Source: Forficula auricularia (Eukaryota; Arthropoda; Insecta; Dermaptera; Forficulidae). From it: DNA of 64,000 nt. The stretch's first letter is position 1, and each line of letters begins with the position of its first letter. The position numbers were made by a program, and so were the translations under genes. The notes below the pieces were generated by a model. It was not told the origin of the DNA. It ran no database searches and saw nothing but the letters and a program-made list of their open reading frames with translations. Of this stretch, positions 41,515 through 51,860 are shown piece after piece. The stretch lies in contig JALMQS010000102.1 in NCBI GenBank assembly GCA_024734495.1, positions 10,201,140-10,265,139 of the forward strand. Reading direction: 5' to 3'.

Positions 41515-42762
41515 TAATTTTTATAAAAAGAAAAGAAAACCGACTTCAAAAAATTAAATGCAACAAATAAAATAATAAGAACTCAAAAATAAAATAAAAT
41601 CCACTAAAAGGTATAAAATAATTATCTAATTTAGTTACAACTAAACGATGAAATATTAACATGAAATCACTTTTTGAAGTCGGTGCCAAACATATACATT
41701 TTAAAGATAAGAGTAAATAAATATTATATTTAATATTGATTTACAATGAGTTAAGATTCTTGGTCACTTGTTTCACATTAAAATTAAAAAATTAAAAAAA
41801 AAAAAAAATTACATCTTTTAATTTTTTAATTTTTAATGTGAAACAAGTGACCAAGAATCCTTAACTCATAGTAAATCAATATTAAATATAATATTTATTT
41901 ACTCTTATCTTTAGTAAAGATGTTTCACCTTGCACCAACACCACAATCTCTACTAATTATATACATTATATGAATCAAACTCGACGGATCTTACTTAGTA
42001 CGATTGGCGGGTACGCTCGCTTATATAGTTTGTTTTAGCACCGACTTCAAAAAGTGATTTCATGTTAATATTTCGTCGTCTAGTTGTAACTAAATAAGAT
42101 AATTATTTTATACCTTTTAGTGCATTTTATTTTAATTTTGAGTTCTTATTATTTTATTTGTTGCATTTAATTTTTTTGAAGTCGGTTTTATTTTTTATTT
42201 TTATAAAAATTATTTTTATTTTTCTCTTTTTAGTGATATTATTAATAGTGACTTAATATAATAACTTGCATGCATCTCGTAAGAGAAAGCGTCGGGCGAA
42301 TGAATCAGAAAATGATAATAAAATTCAATTCATAAATATAGAAATTTTCTAGAAACGTTTGCGGGTTTTAAATGAACGTTTTAAGATTGATTTTTTATAA
42401 AAGATTTTATTTATTATAATTTCGATTATTTGCTCATAAGAATTGGAAATTTACGTTAATTCGTCATTGATCATATCATCAGAACTTGACCAAATTAATA
42501 TGGTACCACCCCTAAGGTACCCTCTTTCCAATATAAAAAGAATCATCGAAATCGGTTAATAAACAAAGAAGTTATGCTTGAACAAAAAGAGCAAAAAAGG
42601 TCTAATATCAATGAAAAACGGGTCTAATCGGAAACTATACTGAACCCAATGCAAAAAAAATCAAAATAGCTTCACAATTGGCGAAGATATCAGGTAACAT
42701 AGACACAAAAAAAAATCAGTCGGATTGAGAACCTTCTCCTTTTTTGAAGTCGGTTAAAAATA
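41515..42762 (+). repeat. Foldback repeat, GAAGTCGGTT family, copy 3
   Basis: Starts AAAACCGACTTCAAAAAATT and ends TTTTTTGAAGTCGGTTAAAA. A palindrome of the GTGTTGG family (41700-41965) is inserted in its central hairpin region. Second copy about 57310-58550. Confidence 0.75.
41700..41965 (-). repeat. Palindrome with GTGTTGG/GTGAAACAT core
   Basis: Arms TAAAGATAAGAGTAAATAAA to TGTGAAACAAGTGACCAAGA style, complementary around a poly-A spacer at 41788-41804. The core on the minus strand is GTGTTGGTGCAAGGTGAAAC (41925-41945). Same sequence family as 2160-3290, without the LINE. Confidence 0.8.
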
Positions 42763-43429
42763 AAACTCGGCTACTTCCTGCTACTATTGCTAATAATAAC
42801 TTTTTAATTAAAAAAAAGATCGTGGAGGGTAAAATATTATTGAAAAGAGCTCATTATCTTGAATAAGACTGTATTTTCTTAAAAAATTTAATTATGTTTA
42901 AAATGACACAGTGAGGGGGGGGGGGGTGAAAACCCCATTTATTTAAACCATGTTTGTAGCCCATGCCTCATGAAACTACTCAACTTAAAATTATGAAAAA
43001 ATTACTCGAAATAATTCATGGTCTCTACTTATAATTGACAAATAAGAACGATTTTCAAAATTGTAATCTTCAGAATCGAATTATTTATCAAAATGTATCT
43101 AATAAAAGATACAAGGTGTTCTCCATTTAAAGAATATGTATTTTTAAAAATAACTTAAAATCAACTGGTGTGTTCACCACACGACTTTCAAATTCTCACT
43201 TACTTGAAATCATTGCAACACTCCTAATTTAAACCCCTTCCTTTATTTCAATCGGATTAAAATTTATACACCACTAATAACTCATGACACTTGATAAGTA
43301 GGTACACCAATTAAAAAAAAGTACAAATTGTCGATATTAGTAGTCTATAAACTTCTAGAAATATTTTTAAAAACATCGTTAGAGCCGTTTTAGAGAAAGT
43401 AAATGAAAACAAAAAATATTTCATGTAGG
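42763..43429. other. Unassigned stretch
   Basis: A G homopolymer (42913-42926) is much shorter in the second copy. No feature was recognised. Confidence 0.4.
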
Positions 43430-43812
43430 CAAATGTCAACTTCCGTTGTTCCGATTTCAACCAAAAAACTTGCTGTACGGCTTCAGAATATATCGAGTTT
43501 AAGTTTCGAATTTCGTAGCTCTGAGACATATGGTTGAGAAACGCAGGGGGTACATACGTATGTACGCACTAAACAGTGTTTTTTTGGCCCCTTTTTTGTC
43601 TCTGGGGACCACAATATCCGGTTTTATGTCCTAAATCCGGTTTTCAACTATTAAGGGCATCGATTCCATCCACCTAGAATTTACAAACTGAAATTAACTT
43701 TTTTCATCTCTGAGATAGAAGCTCTCCAAGTGTCAGGTCAGGACCCACGCAGGCGATCGCAATACTTCACATTACTATATTCTATAGAATATATAAATGT
43801 GAAAGTAAAAAA
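43430..43812 (-). repeat. Right arm of the dispersed inverted pair
   Basis: Pairs with 40196-40560 over about 370 bp at a separation of about 3.2 kb, with diverged sequence and indels. The plus ORF at 43730-43936 runs past the arm and is not conserved. Confidence 0.7.
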
Positions 43813-44199
43813 TAAGATGCTCATTTGTTTAATATTGTTTTTCAGAACTGCAATTTTTTCAAAAAAATCATACTACACATTTTCCAAGTGTATTTCAGAA
43901 AATCTCACTTGTATTTCAGAATTCTCATTTGAATGAATATTAGAAAATAACAATTATATTTCAGAAATCTCAATAGAAATTCAGAAAACCTCAATTGTAT
44001 TTCAGAAAATAAATGAATATATTTTATTGAAGGGTAGCTGTGTAGCGCATATGAAATATGTTTTTTTATATATTTTTTGAAAATATAAATAAATATATTA
44101 AAAAATAATTTTTAAGAACGCTTTCTCTTACGAGATGCATGCAAGGTATTATATTAAGTCACTATTAATAACATCACTAAAAAGAGAAAAATAAAAATA
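43813..44199. repeat. Degenerate short tandem, TATTTCAGAA motif
   Basis: TATTTCAGAA(A/T) recurs at about 25-30 bp spacing from 43890 to 44010. A related TTTCTGAAAT pattern is at 46570-46735. The rest is AT-rich. Confidence 0.5.
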
Positions 44200-44404
44200 A
44201 TTTTTATAAAAAAATAATAAAACCAATTTCAAAAAAATTAAATGCAACAAATAAAATAAAATACACTAAAAGGTATAAAATAATTATTATCTTATTTAGT
44301 TACAACTAAACTACGAAATAATAAGATGAAATCACTTTTTGAAGTCGGTGCCAAACAAACTATACCTATAAGCGAGCGTACCAACCAAATGTAGTAAGTA
44401 AGAT

Positions 44405-44760
44405 CAAATACTGTATATAACATATAACAATACAGGACAGCCTGTCAAAAATATGGTACCCTGAAAACAGCACACTCTAGCGAGAAAAAAGTACACTACA
44501 TAAAGCGCATAATATTAAAATGCGTAAATTATTTAAAATCGATCTTATTAAATCATATATAACATTAAACGGACACAATATATATTTTTTCCATGACGCT
44601 CAAGTTTTTTTTTTAATTTTGCCGGTAGCCGAAAGTCGGATTTGACTGCAAGATTTCCATTTTGCTCGCATGGTGGCGCTCAAATTCATGAGACCAAAAA
44701 CTGTTTGCTTTTCTATTGTATTTTGACAGACTGTCCTGTATTGGTATATACAGTATTTGG
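44405..44760. mobile_element. MITE with AATACAGGACAG ends
   Basis: Terminal repeats CAAATACTGTATATA, AATACAGGACAGCCTGTCAA at the left and ATACAGTATTTG, GACAGACTGTCCTGTATT at the right. It is inserted in the AGTAAGATC region of the foldback. The left end carries 8 bp (ACATATAA-like) absent from the second copy (60188-60535). No ORF. Confidence 0.75.
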
Positions 44761-44844
44761 TACGATCCGTCTAGTGCGATTCATAAAAGGTATATGTTTG
44801 GCACCGACTTAAAAATGTAATTTCATGTTAATATTTCGTCGTTT

Positions 44845-45034
44845 TTTTTTTTTTTTTTTTTTTGGCTTTTCGGCCCTTCTAGCCATAAGCCAATTTACGA
44901 TACTATATATTTTTTAAATTTTGTCTCTACCCCGGGGGTCAGATTTTAGCCGAATGCCTCGAGTCGGATTGGAACCCGGGTCCACTTGGTTAGCAAGATG
45001 ATACGCTACCGCTTAGCCTATCTGACCCCCCCCC
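44845..45034 (-). mobile_element. tRNA-derived SINE, fourth family
   Basis: Minus strand reads A-box GGCTAAGCGGTAGCG, then B-box GGGTTCCAATCCG, the body CCCCCGGGGTAGAG and a poly-A tail. Flanked by the 12 bp duplication ATTTCGTCGTTT (44833-44844 and 45035-45046). Second copy 60621-60812. Confidence 0.9.
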
Positions 45035-45345
45035 ATTTCGTCGTTTAGTTGTAACTAAATAAGATAATAATTATTTTATACCTTTTAGTGTATTTTATTT
45101 GTTGCATTTAATTTTTTTGAAGTCGATTTTATTTTTTTCTTAAAAATTATTTTTATTTTTCTCTTTTAACTGATGTTATTAATAGTGATCCTATCATCAG
45201 AACTTGGCCAAATTAATAGTGCACCATCCCTAAGATACCCCTTTTCAATAAAAAAAGAATCATCGAAATCGGTTCATAAACAAAGAAGTTAGCCCTGAAC
45301 AAACCTAACAAAAAAGGTCTACCAATGGGTCTACCAAAAAGGTCT

Positions 45346-45746
45346 CATCATCATTGAGTATACAGTCCTAAGACTGGTTTGATGCAACAATCCGTCTCCA
45401 CTCGACTCTGTCCCCCGCCAGCTGTTTAACCTCTCTAAATGTCTGGCATCCCATATCCCCAATTATTTGGTTGAAATATTCTAATCTGGTTCTTCCCCTT
45501 CCCTTTTCTTTCCCACCTCCCCTCCAAGATATCCCTAAGCAGTCCCCCATGTCTCAGTGTGTGCCCCATCATCTGACCTCTTCTCTTCTTCAGACTCTTC
45601 CACAAGGTTCTTCTTTCTCCGATTCTTCCAAGAACTTCTTCATTTCTAATCCATCCATTTGATATTCCCCTCATTCTTCTGTAGCACCACATTTCGAAAC
45701 CCTCTAATCTCTTTCTCTCCTCTCTCTAATTGTCCAGGTTTCACAC
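45346..45746 (-). mobile_element. Short LINE tail with ATGATGATG 3' end
   Basis: Flanked by AGGTCT (45340-45345 and 45747-45752). The minus strand ends AACCAGTCTTAGGACTGTAT then CAATGATGATGAG, a trinucleotide-type LINE 3' end. It is severely 5' truncated. Second copy 61124-61527. Confidence 0.8.
45368..45745 (-). pseudogene. LINE reverse-transcriptase polyprotein, C-terminus (frameshifted)
   Basis: CETWTIREEERKRLEGFEM, WCYRRMRGISNGWIRNEEVL, KRRGQMMGHTLRHGGLLRDI, GKGRTRLEYFNQII-type sequence: the usual C-terminus of RTE/L1-like LINE polyproteins. This copy has base losses in C-runs near 45500-45525 that shift the frame. The copy at 61146-61526 is open throughout. Confidence 0.8.
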
Positions 45747-46108
45747 AGGTCTACCAATGAAAAAAATGGGACCAATCGGAAGGTAGACTGGACCCAATGC
45801 AATTTTTTTTTCAAAATCGGTTCACAATTGGCGGAGATATGAGGTAACATAGGCACAAAAAAAAAATTCAGTCGAATAGAGAACTTCCTCCTTTTTTTTG
45901 AAGTCGGTTAAAAATATAAAATTTTTGTGTTTAAATTTATATAAAGTTTATACTAGAGCGACATAAAAATAATTATAACTTTATATAAATTTAACACAAA
46001 AATTTTATATTTTTAATATATTTTCAAAAAATATATAAACAACATAGGTATTTCGAAAATCTATTTATTTCCATACGGGATCACATGATTTACCGTACGA
46101 ATGCGATA

Positions 46109-46394
46109 TTAAGGTAGTTGTTTCGTGACAATACTAGCAAAAAGTTAATGCTAAAGTATATAGAACAGACAAAAATGGTAAGAAGGGTTTCTTAATTATA
46201 ATTAAATAATATGTATGTAAAGTTTCCGATATCCCGCAATGTTAAAGAGCCTGAAAAACTCGATTTTTGAAATTTAATATCTCCGGAACTGTATTGTTCA
46301 TAAATTTCGTTTTGCCACCAATCGATGCGCAAGTATTTAAATAATAATCTGTATAAATTTCAAAAAAACGCTTTTGGCGGAACAACTACCTTAA
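46109..46394. mobile_element. TTAA-flanked MITE
   Basis: TTAA at 46109-46112 and 46391-46394 flanks inverted ends GGTAGTTGTTTCG and CGGAACAACTACC. TTAA target use suggests a piggyBac-type origin; no transposase is present. Second copy 61889-62174; a relative without ends is at 25630-25835. Confidence 0.7.
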
Positions 46395-46843
46395 ATAATA
46401 TTTCGTGTTCTGTACCATCCACATTACTTTCACTTATATATATATTTTTTGTGATATTCATGTAATATGCACAATTCCCCTTCAATTATTTACTATACCT
46501 ATGTTTATTTTTTTTAATATAATTGACTTTTTTGAAATTCAATTAAAAAATTCTAAAATACAAGTGAAATTTTTAAATTTTCAACTGGTATTTCTGAAAT
46601 ACAGTTCAAGTAAGATTTTCTAAAATTAAATTGATATTTCGGAAATAGAATAATGAGTTTCTAATATTCAAAAAGAGAATTCTAAAACACAATTGGGGTT
46701 TTCTGAAATTAACTTGATATTTTCTGAAATAAAATTGGAAAAGTGGCAGTTTGCCTTAAAAATCGACTTCGTAGTTCCAATAATAACAATTTGAAAGTTT
46801 ATATTAGAAAAATAAGGACAAATTTTTTTGTGTGACTTTTTAT

Positions 46844-46893
46844 TTATCAACCAACGTTTTGTCGACTTTGCCGACTTCTTCAGGGCTTCAAAT
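46844..46893 (-). ncRNA. Degenerate hammerhead-like motif (HH9)
   Basis: Minus strand reads CTGAAGA-A-GTCGGC-AAA-GTCGAC-AAAAC-GTT. Stem II is imperfect, and the GAAA box is mutated to AAAA. Likely inactive. Second copy 62621-62670. Confidence 0.45.
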
Positions 46894-47263
46894 AGTCATG
46901 TCACACATTCGTCTAAATTTTCTTATTATCTTCGTTACCATTGAAGAACATCAGAACACAATTTTCAAAAAATATTTGGCACATTCACAAAAAAACAAAA
47001 AAACACAATTTTTCTTTCTTTTATTTTTATATTAACAATTTCATTAATATAAAACAGAAATCACATATATAGAATAAGACAACCCTGTTTTGTAAACCAG
47101 AATAGAATATTTTTTCTCCGTTTGATCCTTACATACAGAAATCTCAAATTCAAATCCAATGTTTTTTTGTGAATGTGCCAAATATTTTTTGAAAATTGTG
47201 TTCTGATGATCTTCAATGGTAACGAAGATAATAAGAAAATGTATACGAATGTGTGACATGACT

Positions 47264-47313
47264 ATTTGAAGCCCTGAAGAAGTCGGCAAAGTCGACGAAA
47301 CGTTGGTTGATAA
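47264..47313 (+). ncRNA. Hammerhead-ribozyme-like motif (HH10)
   Basis: CTGAAGA-A-GTCGGC-AAA-GTCGAC-GAAAC-GTT-GG. The core boxes are intact, stem II has one mismatch, and GUU is an allowed cleavage triplet. Stem I is CC/GG plus ATTT/AAAT. Second copy 63041-63090. Confidence 0.5.
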
Positions 47314-47318
47314 ATAAA

Positions 47319-48029
47319 TAAACTGCAACGGATCGTTGCTAAACTTTATCCAAATTCATTTGAAATATTAATATGTTCTTGAGTAAAGTACTTTAAAATA
47401 TAATTTTACTAAAAACTTTATTTAACCTTTTTTGTGGTCCCCAAGGTACTTAATTAGGATATTAAATTTCATCAAAATTGGTTAAGTCATTTTCAAGATA
47501 ATTAGAAAAAACTAAAAAAGTACTGAAATAAAGTACTAATGTTTGTGGACCGATATGTACCAAAAACTAATCAGCGCTTCATTTTGTTAAACTAATGGTA
47601 GGTTTTCAATTTCATTTCAATCAGCGCAAAGGTGTGGAAAAAATCGTGGACGAAAAAAACGATAACACACACACATCCATCCATCCATCCATCCATCCCC
47701 ACGTACTTCCAAAAAAAATGGCACTTTTTGGCCTCTCGACGAGATTCCAGGTAATTTTTGGCAAAACCGTCACGTGCTAAAATTCAATCTCATTGAATAC
47801 TTCCAATTTGTGACCTTAATTGAGTCTATGGGTTCCGTAGTCTTTACCTGAGGACCCTTTGAAGTCGCGCTTGCCGCGAGAGCGATTCCAATACTTTCTC
47901 CCATGCTTCGCATTGGATAAAGTAAAAAGTCACATAAAAAAAACTTGTCCTTATTTTCCTAATATAAACTTTCAAATTAATACAAATCATGGACGGAAAT
48001 GATAATAATAATAATAATAATAACACATC
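47319..48029. other. Unassigned stretch with a CATC microsatellite
   Basis: (CATC)n at 47675-47698, one unit longer in the second copy, and (AAT)n near 48001-48022. ORFs here span the microsatellites and are not convincing. Confidence 0.5.
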
Positions 48030-48308
48030 ACCATACCAAATACACATAATCTCCAACAAGCCTATGGCGAAAAATTAAATAAATATCTTGAGCTCGCAGA
48101 AGAAATTAGGAAAATGTGGAGACAGGATAGAGTGCTAATGGTGCCCCTTGTCATGTCTGCGACTGGTGTCGTCCCGAAGACGCTCCCTAAGAACTTAAAA
48201 GAGCTGGGCATTTTTGGAGGGGGCATTATCACGACGGTGCAGAAGGCTGTACTGCTGAGTACGTGCGCGACAGTCCGGCGGTTCCTGAACCTTCCTTCAA
48301 CAAGATAA
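48030..48308 (+). pseudogene. LINE polyprotein C-terminus, third type
   Basis: 93 codons: YGEKLNKYLELAEEIRKMW, RQDRVLMVPLVMSATGVVPK, TLPKNLKELGIFGGGIITTV, QKAVLLSTCATVRRFL. This pattern (KYLDLA.EI...W....V..VP.V..A.G......L...L..LGI...I...Q...LL.T...VRR.L) is the C-terminal end common to several LINE polyproteins in invertebrates. The downstream UTR has TACAGCCGATGTATAGTAAA and ATAATAATAAC. The second copy (63808-64000) runs off the window. Confidence 0.75.
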
Positions 48309-48409
48309 TAATAAAATTGAAGCTATCATCTCTGCTGTTTACAGCCGATGTATAGTAAACAAAACCTCCTTCAAAAGGAGAGAAAAGAATGATAATAATA
48401 ACAATATTA

Positions 48410-49198
48410 GAGATAATCCACTAGTGCACACTCAAGTTAGAGCACCCTGTATTCAAATATAAATTATGAATCATGGCTCCTACTGGTTTCCCTACTGCAG
48501 TCAGTCAGCGCCCTAAATAAATTTTAATTTAGATTTGTTTAAGAAACATTGATTTCGATTTGCTAACTCTTGATTACTAAATGTTAAGTGATAATTTATA
48601 CCAACATGCGATATATGAATATGAACAAGTGGAATTGGTGGCCCTGGCCTAGGTCAAGGCTTCAAGAATAGTTTCCTGTCTGCGTCGCGTTGGGTTAGGT
48701 TAGTATTGCCAGCCAGCCCTCTCAGCCCCCCACTCGGCCCAATTTCCTTCGTCACAAGTTGTGTCTATTTTATAAACCAATCAAGATGAACATGATGTTA
48801 CGATCTGCAAATTGAGAAGGAGACAAGGTCGTCTGGCTAAACGGAAACCGAGGAACGCAGAAACCCTCCACCAGACCAACAGTGCACCCACCAGTCCCAA
48901 AAGCCAAAACGAAGCCTTAATAATTATTAAGGCTCAAGGTGAATCCTTAAGGGAAACAAAAAGGATGTAGCCTGATAGAAACTGATTGATATTTATTAGT
49001 TATTTAACATTTTGTGGTTCATGTTGTAATCCAGATGAAGTTTATTTCCCCTACATCCTCATTTTAATATTAATAAAAGAGAAAATTTATAAGAATAAAC
49101 CAAAGAATGTGTCCTCTACTTAATGTAAATACATATTATTTATAAAATAAATACAGATCTTTTATAGAACAATCTAGAAACGTTTATCAAAAGATCTA
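48410..49198. other. Unassigned stretch
   Basis: A less AT-rich patch (48640-48960) with weak resemblance to decayed retroelement 3' sequence. No frame or repeat supports a call. Confidence 0.35.
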
Positions 49199-49827
49199 GA
49201 TTAAATTGAAAGTTTTTTGCCGAGAGTAGCAGAATTTTTATATATTGAAGGAGCCAATAAAAGAGTGTGTCTTCTGCTGGAATTATAAATGTTATTTATT
49301 TATAACGAGACTATAGTTTATCAACAATATAAATTCTATCCATGACAAAATTAAATTTACCAGCGAAATCGAAAAAGATAAAACACTAAATTATTTAGAT
49401 GTAGAAATCAAAATTTCAAATAAAAAACATACTTTTGGAATAGTATTTAGGAAACCCACGACCACAGACACAGCTATAAATAATAATTCCTGTAGACCTA
49501 TCACACACAAATTAGCAGGATTCCAGTCAATGATTCATAGATTAACTAACATCCCTTTAAATAAAACAAATTTCAATAAAGAATTAGAAATAATAAAACA
49601 AATAGCCGCTAAAAACGGTTACGAGAAAACCCTTATTGACAAACTATTAAAAAAAAATTGAAAAGTCAACTCTGAATCTGATTTATTCCCAACGGTCCGA
49701 GCCAGAATCAAAACCAAAATTAATAATCCCATGCTATGGAAAAATTTCGGAAACTTTAAAATTAAAATTCAAAACTTTAGGATATCAAACTATTTTCAAA
49801 TCCTCTAGAACAATGGTAAATAAATAG
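49199..49827 (+). mobile_element. Penelope-like element fragment
   Basis: 49199-49316 is the terminal module found at 26433-27700 and 40732-40992 (ATTAAATTGAAAG, TGCTGGAATTATAAAT, ACGAGACTATAG), cut exactly inside the hammerhead-like motif. A PLE reverse-transcriptase remnant follows directly at 49320. This links the ribozyme-bearing ends to PLEs. Confidence 0.8.
49320..49827 (+). pseudogene. Penelope-like reverse transcriptase, C-terminal part, frameshifted
   Basis: Frame 1 (49320-49658) has LNYLDVEIKISNKKHTFGIV, FRKPTTTDTAINNNSCRP and ITHKLAGFQSMIHRL: the LDV, (Y/F)RKPT-TD and H(K/R)-A signatures after the catalytic region of PLE reverse transcriptases. A one-base shift in an A-run near 49650 moves the frame. 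Frame 2 continues to TAG at 49825-49827 with KPKLIIPCYGKISETLKLKF and KTLGYQTIFKSSRTMVNK, the PLE thumb-type end. Catalytic YADD-like motifs lie upstream and are absent, and no GIY-YIG endonuclease is seen. Inactive. Confidence 0.85.
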
Positions 49828-50329
49828 GGGACGGACGGGCAAGAAGGATATGTGTTAATTTTAAAAATAAATAAAAAATATATGTTTTAATTATATTTAT
49901 TCGTAACTTCGTATTTATAATCTTTGGATATTGTTATATTAGTAATTGAGATCAAAATTCTAAAAAATAAGCTGACGTGTTCTGATGTTGACTTTACCAT
50001 ACAACCTGGCCCCTCACTTATATTTAATATTTAATAAAATTATTTATAATCATGTAGGGGAGGGGGGTTAGTTTTTCCACTTTTAGACTCCTGGGGGCCC
50101 ACTGATTATGTATACAAAATTTGGTTGAGTTTGGTACAAGGGCCTATATTTTCATTTTTTGACCCTAGGGGGCTGTTAGATTTTGCATTTTTAGACTTCT
50201 GGGGTCCCACTGATTATGTATACAAAATTTGGTCGAGTTTGCTCCAAATGGCCTAGATTTTTAATTTTTATCCCCCCTCCACCCCCCTTAATTTTGGGTC
50301 GATATGCACCAAAATCTAATCAGCTCTTA

Positions 50330-51006
50330 CCCTACCCATGTGTAGGGCCGGTGTAGAAAAACTGAAACGACAGCGCATATTCTCTAGTCGTGTGGGCGGA
50401 CGCACGATGGAAGGCTCAGGAGGCATGATGCGGTGGTTAGACGTCTGGCTGATGAACTAATATTAATATAAGCTCGAATATTTATATCAGAGCTCGGCCG
50501 GGAACAGGAAGTCAGACATCGTGGCGAAGGACGGGTCGGGGACGGTGTGGGTTCTTGATGTGCAGATAGTGTCAGCGCTCATCGGACTGGGGGTTGCCCA
50601 CAGAAACAAAATCAATTATTATAAGGGCAATTCCAGTCTGTTGAGCAAAATTGCGGCAATGTTTGGGGTGGGCTCGGGTTCTGTGAGAGTTGAAGCCATC
50701 ACACTCTGTGGAAGGGAGTGTGGTGGCATAAATCGGTGCCTCCCCTTGTCGCCCTGGAAATTTCCCAGAGAACTTTATGCGATATGGACCTTCAGGGCGA
50801 TGAGGGGGTTCTTTGATGAATTTTTACAGCTTCAACAGCAGAGCTTATAGGGAAATCGACATACGATAGGAATTGTATATAGAAAGAAAAAGAAAAAAAA
50901 TTTTTTGTAAATATATTATGTAAATGTTCCTATAATTAAATTCACCCGACTATGTAAATATTTCTTGTTAGTGGAGGCCTCCACCTTCGTGGCCCAATAA
51001 ACGAAA
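50330..51006 (+). mobile_element. R2-like non-LTR retrotransposon fragment
   Basis: 5'-truncated insertion in the dispersed repeat, holding the end of an R2-like polyprotein and a short 3' UTR with no clear poly-A. The right boundary (GGAGGCCTCCACCTTCGTGG) contains a short GGAGGCCTCC palindrome. Confidence 0.65.
50491..50850 (+). pseudogene. R2-like restriction-like endonuclease domain, C-terminal fragment
   Basis: 119 codons: SSAGNRKSDIVAKDGSG, TVWVLDVQIVSALIGLGVA, HRNKINYYKGNSSLLSKIAA. R-K-x-D-I-V...x-D-x-Q(I/V)V corresponds to the PD-(D/E)xK-type restriction-like endonuclease of R2-clade LINEs, where the usual R-K-P-D is R-K-S-D here. The zinc-knuckle and reverse-transcriptase parts upstream are missing. 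Better GC content and an open frame suggest a fairly recent insertion. Confidence 0.75.
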
Positions 51007-51389
51007 AATCAATGGACCAAAAATACGTGTGAAATTTGGTTTCGATATTCACACTATTTTTTGATCTAGCTTGTCCACAAAAATTTGGTAACGCACAGAC
51101 AACCAGACAGACTAACAGACATTTTGAAAAAATAATTATTATCTCGAAAAATATAATTTGTTCGCAGTTCACTTATTAGAGCTTTTTTGTAGAACGAAAT
51201 GCCATAGTTTCGCTCAATTTTTTTAATCAAAATAGTTTCAGCCTTTTTTGAGATATTTCGAAAAAAAAGAAAGAAAAAACCACTTTTTTCATGCACGATT
51301 ACAATACTTGACCATACCCTGTATGGTAAAGTAAAAAAATAGTTGCTTTAAGAAAGAAATGATAAAACAACTACATATAAACTCGTCTC

Positions 51390-51860
51390 GATCTTGTAAG
51401 GTCGCAAGCCAAGATCTTTGCGCAAAATCTTCCATAAAGTTGATGGACAAAGCTCCAATTGCTGTGCACGGTGGCGAATCGATTCATTCTGGTCCTCTTC
51501 AACACTTTGCTCTACAGCGGCAATTGTTTCTTCGGTGCGCACTGTTCGACGTCTCCTGCGGATGCGTATTATCACATAGAGTAAACGTAGTGCGAAAACG
51601 ATCCATGGTTAACCGAATTAATTGCTCTGATGGACGATTATGTCGACCATAAAATGGACGGAGCTTGCGGTAAACTTCGCGAACTGAACCATTATTTTCG
51701 AAATAAATTTGCACGATTTGCAAGCGTTGTTCTTTTGTCAACCTGTTCATGATGAAATGGCAAACCAAACTAAATATTAATCACTTGACAGCTGACAAAA
51801 TGGCCGCCAGTTAAAAAAGTGATGCCAACTTAAAGTTCTATACCTCAATAAAAAACACCC
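51390..51860 (-). pseudogene. Truncated DD41D transposon, N-terminal part only
   Basis: Keeps the right terminal repeat and the first part of the transposase (MNRLTKEQRLQIVQIY to LGLRPYKI) and then stops at the duplication junction. One extra C near 51556 shifts the frame after THPQ. No catalytic residues remain. Confidence 0.9.

Larger units (their letters stand above)
44200..45910 (+). repeat. Foldback repeat, GAAGTCGGTT family, copy 4, with three insertions
   Basis: Runs from ACCAATTTCAAAAAAATTAA to TTTTTTTGAAGTCGGTTAAA. It is interrupted by an inverted-repeat MITE (44405-44760), a SINE (44845-45034) and a LINE tail (45346-45746). Second copy about 59995-61690. Confidence 0.8.
46838..47318. 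mobile_element. PLE-like foldback with opposed hammerhead-like motifs
   Basis: Left arm 46838-46990 and right arm 47165-47318 are inverted copies (TTATTTATCAACCAACGTTT, ATTTTCTTATTATCTTCGTT, AATATTTGGCACATTCACAA). Each holds one ribozyme-like motif near its outer end. The central part is unique. Second copy about 62612-63095. Confidence 0.75.
49966..51333 (-). repeat. ACTTTACCATACA dispersed repeat, copy 8, split by a LINE
   Basis: Inverted copy with both ends (GCTGACGTGTTCTGATG, TTGACTTTACCATACAACC; CTTGACCATACCCTGTATGG). It is split at AATCAGCTCTTA (50328) and resumes near 51007 with AATCAATGGACC. The insert is an R2-like LINE fragment. Confidence 0.8.
35594..51389. repeat. First unit of a 15.8 kb direct tandem duplication
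   Basis: Sequence from 35594 matches the sequence from 51390 for the whole visible length (35594-48222 against 51390-64000). If the repeat is exactly head to tail, the unit is 35594-51389. The offset drifts only from 15796 to about 15778, by small indels. Every nested transposon is shared. The right limit cannot be seen because the second copy leaves the window. Confidence 0.9.

Noticed and set aside
47844..48059. 71-residue minus ORF containing a poly-Leu stretch
   Set aside because: The Leu run is the (AAT)n microsatellite. The C-terminal part (EAWEKVLESLSRQARLQRVL) looks protein-like and may be retroelement-derived, but I cannot assign it.
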